Of a DNA stretch of 64,000 bases, positions 55,557-64,000 are shown in pieces. Source of the stretch: Caloranaerobacter sp. TR13 (lineage in GTDB: Bacteria > Bacillota > Clostridia > Tissierellales > Thermohalobacteraceae); contig NZ_JXLL01000001.1 of assembly GCF_001316435.1 (NCBI RefSeq), positions 434,001 to 498,000 of the forward strand. The letters are read 5' to 3'. The notes below the pieces were generated by a model. It had not been told where the DNA came from and ran no database searches. It worked only from the letters and a program-made list of their open reading frames with translations. Every line of letters begins with the position of its first letter. The first letter of the stretch is position 1. The translations under genes and the position numbers were made by a program.

Positions 55557-56321
55557 TTAATTAAAGCTTAATAATAACTGTTTAATAACCAGATTCCATC
55601 CATCTACCATAATAAAAAGTAGTATTTTAAATGGTAAAGATATCATAACCGGTGGTAGCATCATCATACCCATTGACATTAACGTACTTGCAACCACCAT
55701 ATCAATTACTAAAAATGGTATAAATAATATAAATCCCATTTGAAATGCTGTCTTTAATTCACTTATCATAAAAGCAGGTATTAATACTCTTGTTGGTATA
55801 TCCTCTAATTTCAAGTCGTTTGTTTGTTTAATGCCTGATGCTTTAATAAACAAAACTAAGTCTTTCCCTCTTGTTTGTTTAAACATAAATTCACGAATTG
55901 GTTCTAATGCATTATTAAAAGCTTCTTCTTGGCTAATCTCTCCATTTAAAAAAGGTTGAATAGCTTGTTCATTAATTTGCTCTATAGTTGGGCTCATAAT
56001 AAAAAATGTTAAGAATAACGCTAAACCAATTAAAACTTGGTTTGGTGGCGTCTGTTGTATTGCTAAAGCATTACGCATAAATGAAAGTACAATAATGATT
56101 CTAGTAAAGCTTGTAACCATTATTAAAATAGAAGGGGCCAAGGTTAATATAGTTAGCAAAATTAATATTTGTATACTTATAACATAGTCATTTGGGTCAT
56201 TTGTATCTTTCAAAGATACTGTTTTCCCAAATAAAGAAACCTCAGGTGCCCCATATGCAATAGAATTAAAAAGTAATATTAATACAGTTGCTATTATAAC
56301 AACTTTTAATATCTTAGTCAT
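55557..56321 (-). CDS. fliP: Flagellar type III export protein FliP
   Basis: A protein of about 254 residues with a cleavable-looking signal (MTKILKVVIIATVLILLFNSIAYGA) and the FliP core: LAPSILIMVTSFTRIIIVLSFMRNALAIQQTPPNQVLIGLALFLTFFIMSP and FQMGFILFIPFLVIDMVVASTLMSMGMMMLPP. It forms the hexameric-like export pore with FliQ and FliR. Three in-frame starts exist (GTG, ATG, ATG); I favour the last because AGGATGA stands 5 bases before it, with some uncertainty. Confidence 0.95.
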   Translation of the reverse strand: MTKILKVVIIATVLILLFNSIAYGAPEVSLFGKTVSLKDTNDPNDYVISIQILILLTILTLAPSILIMVTSFTRIIIVLSFMRNALAIQQTPPNQVLIGLALFLTFFIMSPTIEQINEQAIQPFLNGEISQEEAFNNALEPIREFMFKQTRGKDLVLFIKASGIKQTNDLKLEDIPTRVLIPAFMISELKTAFQMGFILFIPFLVIDMVVASTLMSMGMMMLPPVMISLPFKILLFIMVDGWNLVIKQLLLSFN

Positions 56322-56360
56322 ATTATTCATCCTATTCACTTATAGTTCATAATAATATCA

Positions 56361-56804
56361 TTAATCCTTAGATTTGTTTTTAAAATCATTTTTCATAAAA
56401 AATTTCTCTAAATATTTATTAAAACTAGACTTATTAGTTATACTATCATTAAATTCTAATAATTCAATATTATCCAATTCGTCAATTAAAGTTATACTAT
56501 TGTTATTATAGGCTAATACATAGTATTTATCGTATATTTCTAATATTAAAATTTTAATACCACTTATATTTAAGACATCAATAATCTTAATTCTGTGTTT
56601 TCTCCCTACTGAATTTAATTTAAAATTCAATATTTTACTCAGAAATAATATAGCTGAAATAATTAGAATAAAACCGAAAATGAAACTAATCAAGTTAATA
56701 AAAGAATAACCATTGTTACTATCAGTATAACTGGAGCTAAAAGCATACTCATTAATAAACAGAAAACCAAAAAAACAAAATATTTTTAAATAAATATCCT
56801 TCAT
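56361..56804 (-). CDS. fliO: Flagellar biosynthesis protein FliO
   Basis: A 147-residue protein with a signal-like N-terminal helix, a second membrane helix (about 35-58) and a cytoplasmic domain with VGRKHRIKIIDVLNISGIKILILEIYDKYYVLA, the FliO/FliZ pattern. It helps assemble the FliP ring. The sequence is divergent and the call relies partly on its place between cheY and fliP, which is that of B. subtilis fliZ/fliO. Confidence 0.85.
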   Translation of the reverse strand: MKDIYLKIFCFFGFLFINEYAFSSSYTDSNNGYSFINLISFIFGFILIISAILFLSKILNFKLNSVGRKHRIKIIDVLNISGIKILILEIYDKYYVLAYNNNSITLIDELDNIELLEFNDSITNKSSFNKYLEKFFMKNDFKNKSKD

Positions 56805-56806
56805 TT

Positions 56807-57169
56807 TTAACCTAACACTTTTTTTACAGCTTCTAGAACTCTATCTGCTTGAAATGGCTTCACTATGAAATCTCTAGCCCCAGCCTGAATTGATTCAATA
56901 ACCATAGCTTGTTGTCCCATAGCTGAACACATTATTATCTTTGCATTTTCATCAATCTTTTTAATTTCCTTTACAGCTTGAATTCCATCTACTTCTGGCA
57001 TTGTAATATCCATTATTACTAAATCTGGTTTAAGCTCTTTATATTTCTCAATAGCTCTAGCTCCATTATCTGCTTCACCTATAACTTCATATCCGTTCTT
57101 ATTTAAAATATCCTTAATCATCATTCTCATAAAAGCAGCATCATCAACAATAAGTATTCCTTTACCCAT
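56807..57169 (-). CDS. cheY: Chemotaxis response regulator CheY
   Basis: A 120-residue single receiver domain with the acidic pair VDDAAF, phospho-acceptor Asp54 in VIMDITMPEVDG, the threonine/serine switch in MCSAMG and the lysine in IVKPFQ. Phosphorylated CheY binds FliM/FliY. Its place between fliY and fliO equals the B. subtilis arrangement, so it is the motor CheY. Confidence 0.97.
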   Translation of the reverse strand: MGKGILIVDDAAFMRMMIKDILNKNGYEVIGEADNGARAIEKYKELKPDLVIMDITMPEVDGIQAVKEIKKIDENAKIIMCSAMGQQAMVIESIQAGARDFIVKPFQADRVLEAVKKVLG

Positions 57170-57196
57170 ATTAATTCCTCCTTATATTATTTCTTT

Positions 57197-58336
57197 TTAA
57201 ATTTTACTTATTCTTTTTGACGGACTTACAACATCTGTTATTCTAACACCAAAATTATCATCAATTACTACAACTTCACCTTTTGCAATAAATTTACCAT
57301 TTGCATATATCTCTAAAGGTTCTCCAACTAGCTTGTCCAGTTCTATAACTGTTCCAGGACCAAATTCTAAAATTTCACTAATCTTTTTAGTTGTTCTACC
57401 TAATTCAACAGTAATTTCTACAGGTATTTCCTGTATCAAATCAATGCTTTCATTATATTCTATTTTTTTGTTGTCATCAAAGGACTGAAATTCTGCTTTT
57501 TTCACATTAACAGGTTCTTGTTTCTTAATTTCTTTGTTATTCACATTATAGCTTAAGTTTTCTATACTATTCATAGATATAGAGTCATTATCAGATTTTG
57601 GCTTCTCATCTTCTTTCTGATTAGTTAAATCTATATTATTATTTGCATTATCAAAATCAGATCCTTGCCCTAATAGCCTACTTACCATATTCTTTGCAAA
57701 ATCAATTGGTAAAAGCTGCATTATTTCACTATCGATCAAATCTCCAATAACCATTCTAAAAGATATCTTAACAATATTTTTATTCTTAAATATATCTAAA
57801 TCTATATTATCTTCATTCAATTTTATTAAAAAAGCTCTAGGGGGCTCAATATCAATGACTGTAGAAAACATCTCTGATAGTGAAGTACTTGACGAGCCAA
57901 CCATTTGATTCATTGCTTCACTTATAGCACTTAAATCCATCTCATTTAACTCTCTATCTGTATTTGTACCATCACCACCCATCATAAGGTCTGTAATAAC
58001 TTTTACATCGTCTGTTTTTAATATTAACAGATTTGAGCCTTCAAGTCCTAATTTATATTTTACATCTACAGCTACAAATGGTACTACATATTTTTTTGAA
58101 AGCTCTTCTGTATTAGTTATTTCTACTTTAGGTGTTGTAATAGTAACCTTTTTACCAAGTAAAGTATATAAAGTTGTCGCTGCTGTTCCCATGCTAATAT
58201 TTCCTATTTCTCCAAGTGCATCCTTTTCTATTTCACTTAATTGTTCTTTCATCGCAACTACTTCATTGTTGTTATCTACTAGCTCTCCTCTTAGTAAAGC
58301 ATCTATTTCCTCTTGTGAAAGCATATTATTCGTCAT
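57197..58336 (-). CDS. fliY: Flagellar motor switch phosphatase FliY
   Basis: A 379-residue FliY: an N-terminal LSQEEIDALLRG motif (CheY-P binding), a CheC-like domain with two phosphatase motifs (EIGNISMGTAATTLY and SEAMNQMVGSSSTSLSEM), a low-complexity linker (about 220-290) and a C-terminal FliN/SpoA domain (VELGRTTKKISEILEFGPGTVIELD). It is the Gram-positive FliN that also dephosphorylates CheY-P. It overlaps fliM by 11 bases. Confidence 0.97.
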   Translation of the reverse strand: MTNNMLSQEEIDALLRGELVDNNNEVVAMKEQLSEIEKDALGEIGNISMGTAATTLYTLLGKKVTITTPKVEITNTEELSKKYVVPFVAVDVKYKLGLEGSNLLILKTDDVKVITDLMMGGDGTNTDRELNEMDLSAISEAMNQMVGSSSTSLSEMFSTVIDIEPPRAFLIKLNEDNIDLDIFKNKNIVKISFRMVIGDLIDSEIMQLLPIDFAKNMVSRLLGQGSDFDNANNNIDLTNQKEDEKPKSDNDSISMNSIENLSYNVNNKEIKKQEPVNVKKAEFQSFDDNKKIEYNESIDLIQEIPVEITVELGRTTKKISEILEFGPGTVIELDKLVGEPLEIYANGKFIAKGEVVVIDDNFGVRITDVVSPSKRISKI

Positions 58337-59324
58337 CTATATCTTCACCATCCTTTTTGACTCTGGTAATCTTAACAGCCATTTTATTATTTTTAGTTCC
58401 AGGTACCCCGTAGAACTTCGTTTTTGAACCCACTTTAATATCTAATTCGCTATTTCTCGTTTTATTAAGCTTTATAACATCACCTACTCGTAAATCCAAT
58501 AAATCTTTAACTGTAATCATAGTACTACCTATTTCTGCTATCAAAGGTACCTTTACTTTTTTTATTCTCTTTTCAACGATCTCCATTTCGGTTGAATCAA
58601 TATCTTTATTGTTTGTTGAATACCAAAGCTTAGTGCTTAATTTGTTTAAAATAGGTTCTATTGTCAAATGCGGAATACATATATTTGCCATTCCTTCAGT
58701 TTCACCTATTTTTATGTTCAATGTTATTAATACTATTGTTTCACTAGGAGAAACTATCTGTATAAATTGTGAATTAGTTTCTATTTTCTCCAAAGATGGT
58801 TTCAATTCTAATATATTTTCCCAAGCTTGCGTTATTATATCTCTAATTCGATAAAAAACTTGCTTCAATAATACTAACTCTATTTCAGTAAAACTACGAT
58901 TCAAATCAATATTACTACCATTTCCACCTAATAGCCTATCTATAACAGCATATGCAATATTGGGAGAAATATCTAAAATAACTTGTCCCGATAATGGATT
59001 AAAATTGATGATTGAAAGAAAAGCAGGATTTGAAATTGCATTACTAAACTCACTAAAAACATATTGATCAATAGTTAAAACTTCTACATTTACAGATGCT
59101 CTTAAATAACCTGATAAAAATGTTTGTAATAATCTAGCTAACTTATCATGAATAATGCCCAATGTCCTCATCTGGTCTTTGGCTATTTTTTGTGGATTTC
59201 TAAAATCATATTTTTTTATTTTCTTTTCTTTTGCTTCTTCTTTTATTTCTTTAACATCAACTTCTCCAGAAGTTAAAGCCTTGAGTAGGGCATCTATTTC
59301 ACTCTGTGAAAGAACTTCAGACAA
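58326..59324 (-). CDS. fliM: Flagellar motor switch protein FliM
   Basis: A 332-residue FliM: the N-terminal LSQSEIDALLKAL peptide binds CheY-P, the middle domain carries the GGNGSNIDLNRSFTEIE region, and the C-terminal SpoA domain includes VPLIAEIGSTMITVKDLLDLRVGDVIKL. The start is TTG after GGGAGG at spacing 8; no ATG stands nearby. Confidence 0.98.
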   Translation of the reverse strand: MSEVLSQSEIDALLKALTSGEVDVKEIKEEAKEKKIKKYDFRNPQKIAKDQMRTLGIIHDKLARLLQTFLSGYLRASVNVEVLTIDQYVFSEFSNAISNPAFLSIINFNPLSGQVILDISPNIAYAVIDRLLGGNGSNIDLNRSFTEIELVLLKQVFYRIRDIITQAWENILELKPSLEKIETNSQFIQIVSPSETIVLITLNIKIGETEGMANICIPHLTIEPILNKLSTKLWYSTNNKDIDSTEMEIVEKRIKKVKVPLIAEIGSTMITVKDLLDLRVGDVIKLNKTRNSELDIKVGSKTKFYGVPGTKNNKMAVKITRVKKDGEDIDDE

Positions 59325-59337
59325 TAGTTATACCTCC

Positions 59338-59751
59338 CTACTGTACAATTAATTCTTTAAAATAGATATTTGTTATATCTTCAGTATTGAATAATTCTGC
59401 TAATTTTGCTGTGATTTCTTTCTGAAGCAAAACTTGTCCATCACTACCTTCTAACTCTTTTTCTGTTTTGCTTCTAATAATCTCATTAATCTGATTATTT
59501 ATTAGGAATTTCTTTTTCTCTAAAATGCTTAATAACTCTTTATCCGTTACTTCTATAGTAATATCAACTTTGACGATACTGCTACTATCCTTTACATTAC
59601 TATACATCTGACCTATATCAAAGTAAAATTTTTCTTTTGGTTTATTAGCATCTGCCTTACTTTTAACGTATAAAAAAGAGAAAATAGCTACTAAAACTAA
59701 TGAAACTGTTAATACTATAACAGCTATAATTAAAATCTTCTTACTATTCAT
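59338..59751 (-). CDS. fliL: Flagellar basal-body protein FliL
   Basis: A 137-residue membrane protein: one N-terminal helix (about 5-28), then a periplasmic-type domain (IVKVDITIEVTDKELLSILEKKKFLINNQINEIIRSK), the FliL pattern. It stabilises stators and increases torque. The ATG after AAAGGGG is chosen; the longer frame begins inside motB. Confidence 0.93.
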   Translation of the reverse strand: MNSKKILIIAVIVLTVSLVLVAIFSFLYVKSKADANKPKEKFYFDIGQMYSNVKDSSSIVKVDITIEVTDKELLSILEKKKFLINNQINEIIRSKTEKELEGSDGQVLLQKEITAKLAELFNTEDITNIYFKELIVQ

Positions 59752-59768
59752 ATTTACAACCCCTTTTA

Positions 59769-60515
59769 TTAATCTGGCTCCCATTTTGCATAAGATGATT
59801 TTAAAATTACAATATCAACCCTTCTATTTTTTGCTTTGTTTTCAGGAGTATCATTAGGAGCTACAGGCCGATAATAAGCATATCCAGCTGAAGAAATTCT
59901 ATTACCTTCTATGCCTTTCTCTTCCATTAAAAATCTTAAAACATTAGTAGCCCTAATAGCAGATAATTCCCAATTTGATGGAAATTTAGATGTTCTTATC
60001 GGGTCTGTATCCGTATGTCCTTCTATTTTTATATGTTTGGATTTAAATTCTTTTCTATTAAGTATATCCCCTATGTATCTTAAAATTTCTTTTGCTTTTG
60101 GTTTTATCTCTGCTTTCCCAGAATCAAAGAAGACATTATCTAAAACTCTAATAATTAAACCTCTTTCTTCAATTTTAGCTATTACTTTAGTCTCTAACCC
60201 CTTTTCTTTTGCATATTCTTCAATTAGAACTTTTAATTTGCGAAAATCCTCAATCTCTTTTCTTTCATTTGTAGATTTATCTTGAGGTAAATTACCAGTA
60301 TTCACAAAAGGTACATCTTGAATTGTCTTCCCACCTTTCAAAACCCCTAGTGACCCCTGGAATGACTTCATAATAGCTTCAAATTTCTGTACATTAATTT
60401 CGGAAAAAGAAAATAATAACACAAAGAAACAAAGAAGTAATGTAACCAAATCACCATATGTAGTCATCCATTCAGGAGCACCTTTTTTTTCCTGGCTTTT
60501 TCGTTTCTTCTTCAT
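59769..60515 (-). CDS. motB: Flagellar stator protein MotB
   Basis: A 248-residue stator subunit: one membrane helix with the ion-binding aspartate in TTYGDLVTLLLCFF (about 22) and a C-terminal OmpA peptidoglycan-binding domain with IEGHTDTDPIRTSKFPSNWELSAIRA. Whether protons or sodium drive it cannot be decided safely from the sequence. It shares one base with motA (TAATG). Confidence 0.97.
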   Translation of the reverse strand: MKKKRKSQEKKGAPEWMTTYGDLVTLLLCFFVLLFSFSEINVQKFEAIMKSFQGSLGVLKGGKTIQDVPFVNTGNLPQDKSTNERKEIEDFRKLKVLIEEYAKEKGLETKVIAKIEERGLIIRVLDNVFFDSGKAEIKPKAKEILRYIGDILNRKEFKSKHIKIEGHTDTDPIRTSKFPSNWELSAIRATNVLRFLMEEKGIEGNRISSAGYAYYRPVAPNDTPENKAKNRRVDIVILKSSYAKWEPD

Positions 60516-61300
60516 TATGCTTCCTCACCTTCAGTTTCTTTTTCCATAGCTTTTCTCATTTCAGGTGGCAAGAAGGTTTTCAATTTTTCTTCTATAATCC
60601 TAGGATTTTCACCTGCTTGAATTGATAAAAGCCCCTCAACAATTAATTCTTTTATAAGTATTTCCTCACGACTTCTACCTTTAAGTTTATTAGCAAGTGG
60701 AATAAAAATTAAATTAGCAAATAAAGAACCATAAAAAGTTGTGATCAAAGCTACAGACATATTCGGCCCTACACTAGCAGGATCATTTAAATTTTTAAGC
60801 AAATTAATAAGTCCAATTAACGTACCTATCATACCAAATGCAGGAGCATAACTACCCATAGCCTCAAAAACACTTTGTCCTTCTGCGTGTCTTTCCTCAG
60901 TAAAAGACAGTTCTGTTTCTAATATATTGCGAACAAGCTCTGGATCAGTACCGTCAACTATTAGAACAATTCCTTTTTTCAAAAACATATCTTCTATATT
61001 TTCTGCTGCTTCTTCTAATGCAAGAAGTCCTTCTCTTCTAGCTATATTAGCTAATTTAATTATTTCATTTATTATCTCTATTGGTAAAACATTTTTTGTC
61101 ATAAATGCATTTTTTACAACTTTTAACGTTTTAAATACTTTAGACAGAGGATAGCTAATAAAAGTAGCAGCTATAGTTCCTCCAAGAACAATAACTAAAG
61201 AAGGAGCATCAATAAAAGTTTTTATACTACCTGATAGTGAAATTCCCCATACAATAAATACGATACCTGCTATAAAACCAATGGCAGTTGCTAAATCCAA
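60515..61300 (-). CDS. motA: Flagellar stator protein MotA
   Basis: A 261-residue stator subunit with four membrane helices and a cytoplasmic loop with the charged segment EERHAEGQSVFEAMGSYAPAFGMIGTLIGL, including the conserved proline of the last helices. The start is TTG after GAGGTG at spacing 6. In B. subtilis motAB are elsewhere; here they lie between flbD and fliL, as in many clostridia. Confidence 0.97.
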   Translation of the reverse strand: MDLATAIGFIAGIVFIVWGISLSGSIKTFIDAPSLVIVLGGTIAATFISYPLSKVFKTLKVVKNAFMTKNVLPIEIINEIIKLANIARREGLLALEEAAENIEDMFLKKGIVLIVDGTDPELVRNILETELSFTEERHAEGQSVFEAMGSYAPAFGMIGTLIGLINLLKNLNDPASVGPNMSVALITTFYGSLFANLIFIPLANKLKGRSREEILIKELIVEGLLSIQAGENPRIIEEKLKTFLPPEMRKAMEKETEGEEA

Positions 61301-61303
61301 TAG

Positions 61304-61513
61304 TTACACCTCATTTCCTATGTTTAATAAGCTTTTGTAAATTTCTCTTTTATAATTTATAACTTTATCTATTACTTCTTCTACTGTTTCTTTTACAACA
61401 ATTTTTTTACCATTAGTTAATGTTACTATTGTATCAGGTGTTGCTTCAATAAATTCGATTAAATCACTATTTAACACAAATTCTTTACCATTTATCCTTT
61501 TCAATATTACCAT
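61304..61513 (-). CDS. flbD: Flagellar protein FlbD/SwrD
   Basis: A 69-residue protein: MVILKRINGKEFVLNSDLIEFIEATPDTIVTLTNGKKIVVKETVEEV is the FlbD signature. The B. subtilis counterpart SwrD increases flagellar torque for swarming. It follows flgE after a perfect hairpin and precedes motA by 3 bases, a sensible pairing for a torque factor. Confidence 0.92.
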   Translation of the reverse strand: MVILKRINGKEFVLNSDLIEFIEATPDTIVTLTNGKKIVVKETVEEVIDKVINYKREIYKSLLNIGNEV

Positions 61514-61535
61514 ATAATCATCTCCATCTACAAGT

Positions 61536-61565
61536 ACTATTAGGGTAGAAAGCTACCCTAATAGT
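61536..61565 (-). other. Perfect 13-bp hairpin between flgE and flbD
   Basis: ACTATTAGGGTAG and its exact complement with a 4-base loop start at the flgE stop codon. On the minus strand ACTTGTAGATGG follows, without a T-run, so it may be a 3'-stabilising or processing structure that allows higher hook-protein output. Confidence 0.6.
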
Positions 61566-62833
61566 TACCTTTTCATATTAACTAGTTCTTGTAGCATTTC
61601 ATCAGTTGTAGTTATAACTCTTGAATTCGCTTGGAAACCTCTTTGTGTTGTAATCATTTCTGTAAACTCCATTGATAAATCAACATTTGACATTTCTAGA
61701 GCTCCTGGATTTATTGAACCAAAACCACTTGAACTAGGTTTTCCAATTTGAGGTTCACCTGAGTTTGGTGTGCTTTCAAAAAAGTTACTACCTACTTTTT
61801 GTAATCCCATAGGATTATCAAATTTCGCTAACGCTAATTGTCCTAATGGCTTCTTTTCACCATTCGTAAAGCTTCCAGTAATGACTCCTGAAGCATCAAC
61901 AGCAAAACCAGTTAAAGAGCCCGCACTTTTACCATACTGTCCATTCTGATCTGGAACATCGAATCCTTTTACGTCATTTTCATTCGCAAACTGTGTGATT
62001 TTGGAAAAATCTACTACTAGTTTACTATTTCCACTGTCTGAACCAAAATATGTTGGCATTCCTGTAAAAGTTATTTCAAAAGTTTTTGTTGCACTATTTA
62101 AAAATCCACTGCTATCAAAAGTTAACTTTTGTGTTGAACTTGTTGGTGCTGGATTAACTGCATTACCTGTAGCTAAATCTATTACATTAACAACATCTAA
62201 ATCCCATTCATTAGCATTTGTAGCTTTCGTAAATTTAAAATTAACCTTATATGAATTACCTAAGCTGTCTTTTACTATTGTATCTGTTAAAAATTCATCA
62301 TTAGCCTGCATTCTGGAATCTAAATTTCCTATAAATTCAATTGTGGTAGATGCGCTTGGTGGTGCTGTTTCTGAGCGATTAATTTTAATAGGAGCATATT
62401 CACCGCTCTCGTTTATCCCTAGTACTTTAAACCCATCAGGCGTTACTAAATAGCCCTCTTTATCTAAAACAAAATTGCCTGCTCTTGTATAATAAATATT
62501 TTCATATTTAGGATCATCAGTAACCATAAAAAACCCTTCTCCGTCAATCATCAAATCAGTTGGATTATCCGTTCTTTGTGACGCTCCTTTTGAAAAAATT
62601 GTATTAATAGATCCTATCTTTAATCCCAAACCTATTTGCTGTGGATTTGTACCTCCTCTTCCACCTTGAGGAGCTCCAGCACCCTTTACAACTTGACTGA
62701 AAACTTCTTGAAAAGTAACTTGTGACCTTTTATAACCTATTGTATTTACATTCGCTATATTATTACCAATTACATCCATTTTTAATTGGTGAACTCTTAA
62801 TCCAGATACACCTGAATACATCGATCTCATCAT
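61565..62833 (-). CDS. flgE: Flagellar hook protein FlgE
   Basis: A 422-residue hook subunit. The rod/hook N-terminal motif is MYSGVSGLRVHQLKMDVIGNNIANVNTIGYKRS; FEVTDD-like GEGFFMVTDD, the central domain, and the C-terminal SNVDLSMEFTEMITTQRGFQANSRVITTTDEMLQELVNMKR follow. The length is that of a compact hook protein (Gram-positive type). Two adjacent ATG codons follow AGGAGG; the first is taken. Confidence 0.97.
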   Translation of the reverse strand: MMRSMYSGVSGLRVHQLKMDVIGNNIANVNTIGYKRSQVTFQEVFSQVVKGAGAPQGGRGGTNPQQIGLGLKIGSINTIFSKGASQRTDNPTDLMIDGEGFFMVTDDPKYENIYYTRAGNFVLDKEGYLVTPDGFKVLGINESGEYAPIKINRSETAPPSASTTIEFIGNLDSRMQANDEFLTDTIVKDSLGNSYKVNFKFTKATNANEWDLDVVNVIDLATGNAVNPAPTSSTQKLTFDSSGFLNSATKTFEITFTGMPTYFGSDSGNSKLVVDFSKITQFANENDVKGFDVPDQNGQYGKSAGSLTGFAVDASGVITGSFTNGEKKPLGQLALAKFDNPMGLQKVGSNFFESTPNSGEPQIGKPSSSGFGSINPGALEMSNVDLSMEFTEMITTQRGFQANSRVITTTDEMLQELVNMKR

Positions 62834-62858
62834 AATTAAAACCTCCTCTGTTCTTCAT

Positions 62859-62909
62859 TATGCCTTCTGTCAGTCAGGCATAAATAGCTTCCTAAATAGG
62901 TCCAGCTAT
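62859..62909 (-). other. Two hairpins between the flg-operon protein and flgE
   Basis: TATGCCT/AGGCATA (62859-62882) and ATAGCT/AGCTAT with an inner CCT/AGG (62884-62909), the second overlapping the end of the upstream gene. Neither is followed by a T-run. They stand shortly before the flgE ribosome site. Confidence 0.45.
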
Positions 62910-63289
62910 ATAATCACAGCCCCATCAATATTTGTAAACACATTCTCTTTTAGCTGTTCTTGAGCTACAGTTGTAATAACAGTTCTATTTCGGATACTTA
63001 TTATAAAAGCTGTATTATTTAAAAGAATTAAAGCTTCTTTAACACCTTTACTCTCTGCTTTATCAACTGCATATTCTATGTTTTTCAAATCTTCTTTGTT
63101 AAGCTTTATATTTCTTAGCTGCATTCGCTCAACTGCATGTTTTGAAAATTTTAATGCACTACCTTTTTTTTCAATCCTTCTCAATATATCATCAAAACTG
63201 CAGTTTTGATTTGCATTTATTCCTTTTTTTATATAACCACTAGAATTGATCCTGGTTTTTTTTATTATATTTTCATAAGAAACATTCAT
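62906..63289 (-). CDS. TIGR02530-type flagellar operon protein
   Basis: A 127-residue soluble protein. The core SALKFSKHAVERMQLRNIKLNKEDLKNIEYAVDKAESKGVKEALILLNNTAFIISIRNRTVITT matches the small protein that clostridia and bacilli keep between flgD and flgE. Its function is not known to me; the operon position suggests a part in hook assembly or its control. The ATG has GGAGTGA. Confidence 0.85.
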   Translation of the reverse strand: MNVSYENIIKKTRINSSGYIKKGINANQNCSFDDILRRIEKKGSALKFSKHAVERMQLRNIKLNKEDLKNIEYAVDKAESKGVKEALILLNNTAFIISIRNRTVITTVAQEQLKENVFTNIDGAVII

Positions 63290-63294
63290 CTATA

Positions 63295-63684
63295 TCACTC
63301 CAAATTTGTTTCAATAGAATTTAAAACTGCCTTAATTTCCAATAATTTTTCAGCATTTTCTTTTTTGAAACCATCAACTAAATTTTTAATTTCTTTCTGA
63401 TAACTATTAAAATTTTTAATTTCTTTTAATATATTTTCTTGAGACTTTTGTAAGTTTTCATCTAAAGTCTGTATTTTCTCTAACGTACTAAATTGAGCCA
63501 TTTGCGAAATGAATTCTTTATCATCCATAGGGTTTAATGGATCTTGATTTTTTAACTGTGTTACTAATAACTTTAAAAAAGAATCTTTACCTAAAGTACT
63601 ATTGTCTATATTATTTTTAGACGGCTTTGAATTATCTTTTGTAAAGCTATAGAAATTTTGAGTGTTTACCTCATTAATACTCAT
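63295..63684 (-). CDS. flgD: Flagellar hook scaffold protein FlgD, minimal form
   Basis: A 129-residue hook cap. The conserved FlgD_N module [41 protein letters not shown] (about 32-72) is followed only by a coiled-coil tail; the Tudor/Fn3-like C-terminal domain of enterobacterial FlgD is missing. B. subtilis FlgD is similarly short. The ATG has AGGGGTGA. It lies directly after fliK, as expected. Confidence 0.93.
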   Translation of the reverse strand: MSINEVNTQNFYSFTKDNSKPSKNNIDNSTLGKDSFLKLLVTQLKNQDPLNPMDDKEFISQMAQFSTLEKIQTLDENLQKSQENILKEIKNFNSYQKEIKNLVDGFKKENAEKLLEIKAVLNSIETNLE

Positions 63685-63697
63685 AAAATCATCACCC

Positions 63698-64000
63698 CTA
63701 TGCTTTTAAATCAATACTGCTATCCATAAAACTATTTAACACTTCATTACTATATAAAAATTCTTCCTCAACACCTTGATTTGCTAATCTACTTACCTTT
63801 TGTTTCATGAAATAATTTCTGTTATATCTAGATTGTGAATTGTAATTATCAAAATTCGCACTTTGTCCTATGTCTACACTAAATTCATAAATCTCCAATC
63901 CCTGTTCTTTAAGATTGTCCTTTAAAACATCTAAATTTGCTTCTATTACTTGTTTTACTTGGTAGTTTTCTACAGTAATTCGGGCTAAGACTAAATTATC
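63698..64000 (-). CDS. fliK: Flagellar hook-length control protein FliK, C-terminal part (cut by window edge)
   Basis: The last 100 residues of a frame still open at base 64000. It begins [44 protein letters not shown], the FliK Flg_hook C-terminal pattern that signals FlhB to change export substrate, and ends in a divergent tail. An internal TTG at 63896-63898 is not a start. Its position before flgD agrees. Confidence 0.85.
   Translation of the reverse strand, partial: DNLVLARITVENYQVKQVIEANLDVLKDNLKEQGLEIYEFSVDIGQSANFDNYNSQSRYNRNYFMKQKVSRLANQGVEEEFLYSNEVLNSFMDSSIDLKA

Noticed and set aside
1-64000. CRISPR arrays, insertion sequences, phage genes, tRNA or rRNA genes
   Set aside because: I saw no regularly spaced repeats, transposase or integrase motifs, or tRNA/rRNA-like sequence on either strand.

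Overview
The window is a very AT-rich, almost purely housekeeping and motility stretch of a chromosome. All 70 protein genes I can support, two of them cut by the window edges, lie on the minus strand, so transcription runs from base 64000 towards base 1. The content points to a motile, endospore-forming, low-GC Gram-positive bacterium of the Clostridia/Tissierellia type: sporulation genes (spoVS, a ylxY-type deacetylase, ymxH, a spoIIIE-type translocase), PolC-type DNA polymerase, a LexA/DinR-type box before recA, FliY with CheC and CheD, and strong AGGAGG-like ribosome binding sites with several TTG starts. I would not name a genus.

Layout in transcription order. (1) 64000 to about 41191 is one compact flagellar/chemotaxis operon: fliK (partial), flgD, a small flg-operon protein, flgE, flbD/swrD, motA, motB, fliL, fliM, fliY, cheY, fliO, fliP, fliQ, fliR, flhB, flhA, flhF, flhG, a PilZ protein, cheB, cheA, cheW, cheC, cheD, sigD, fapA and an unknown 103-residue protein, then a SwrB-like membrane protein. 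(2) 40680 to 37494 is the rpsB-tsf-pyrH-frr translation and UMP-kinase group with its own promoter and leader. (3) 37463 to 26888 holds isoprenoid and lipid genes (uppS, cdsA, dxr, rseP, ispG), then an inserted glycosyltransferase/MgtC pair, then polC. (4) 26811 to 19451 is the rimP-nusA-rnpM-ylxQ-infB-rbfA-nrnA-truB-ribF translation operon. (5) 19447 to 12523 holds rpsO, pnp, ylxY, mlpA, dut, ymxH and dapG. (6) 12500 to 5396 holds a ClpP-like tepA, uppP, spoIIIE/ftsK, selU/mnmH, rimO and pgsA. (7) 5367 to 1 holds LexA-controlled recA, rny with a long structured leader, sigma-H-type spoVS, padR, an aspartate aminotransferase and the first 17 codons of a probable purB.

The gene order closely matches the Bacillus subtilis block that runs from the fla/che operon through rpsB, polC, nusA-infB, rpsO-pnp, spoIIIE, recA and rny to spoVS. 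The informative parts are the deviations: inserted motAB, PilZ, fapA, a GT/MgtC pair, dut, uppP and selU-rimO, and missing ymdB, cinA, proS, ylxP, asd, dapA and spoVF genes. Nothing resembling a mobile element, CRISPR array, tRNA, rRNA or defence system is visible. The least explained pieces are the rny leader with a probable ATT start, the 103-residue flagellar-operon protein, the small protein between frr and uppS, and perfect hairpins without a U-tract inside operons (flgE/flbD and tsf/pyrH). I saw no convincing new multi-gene system.
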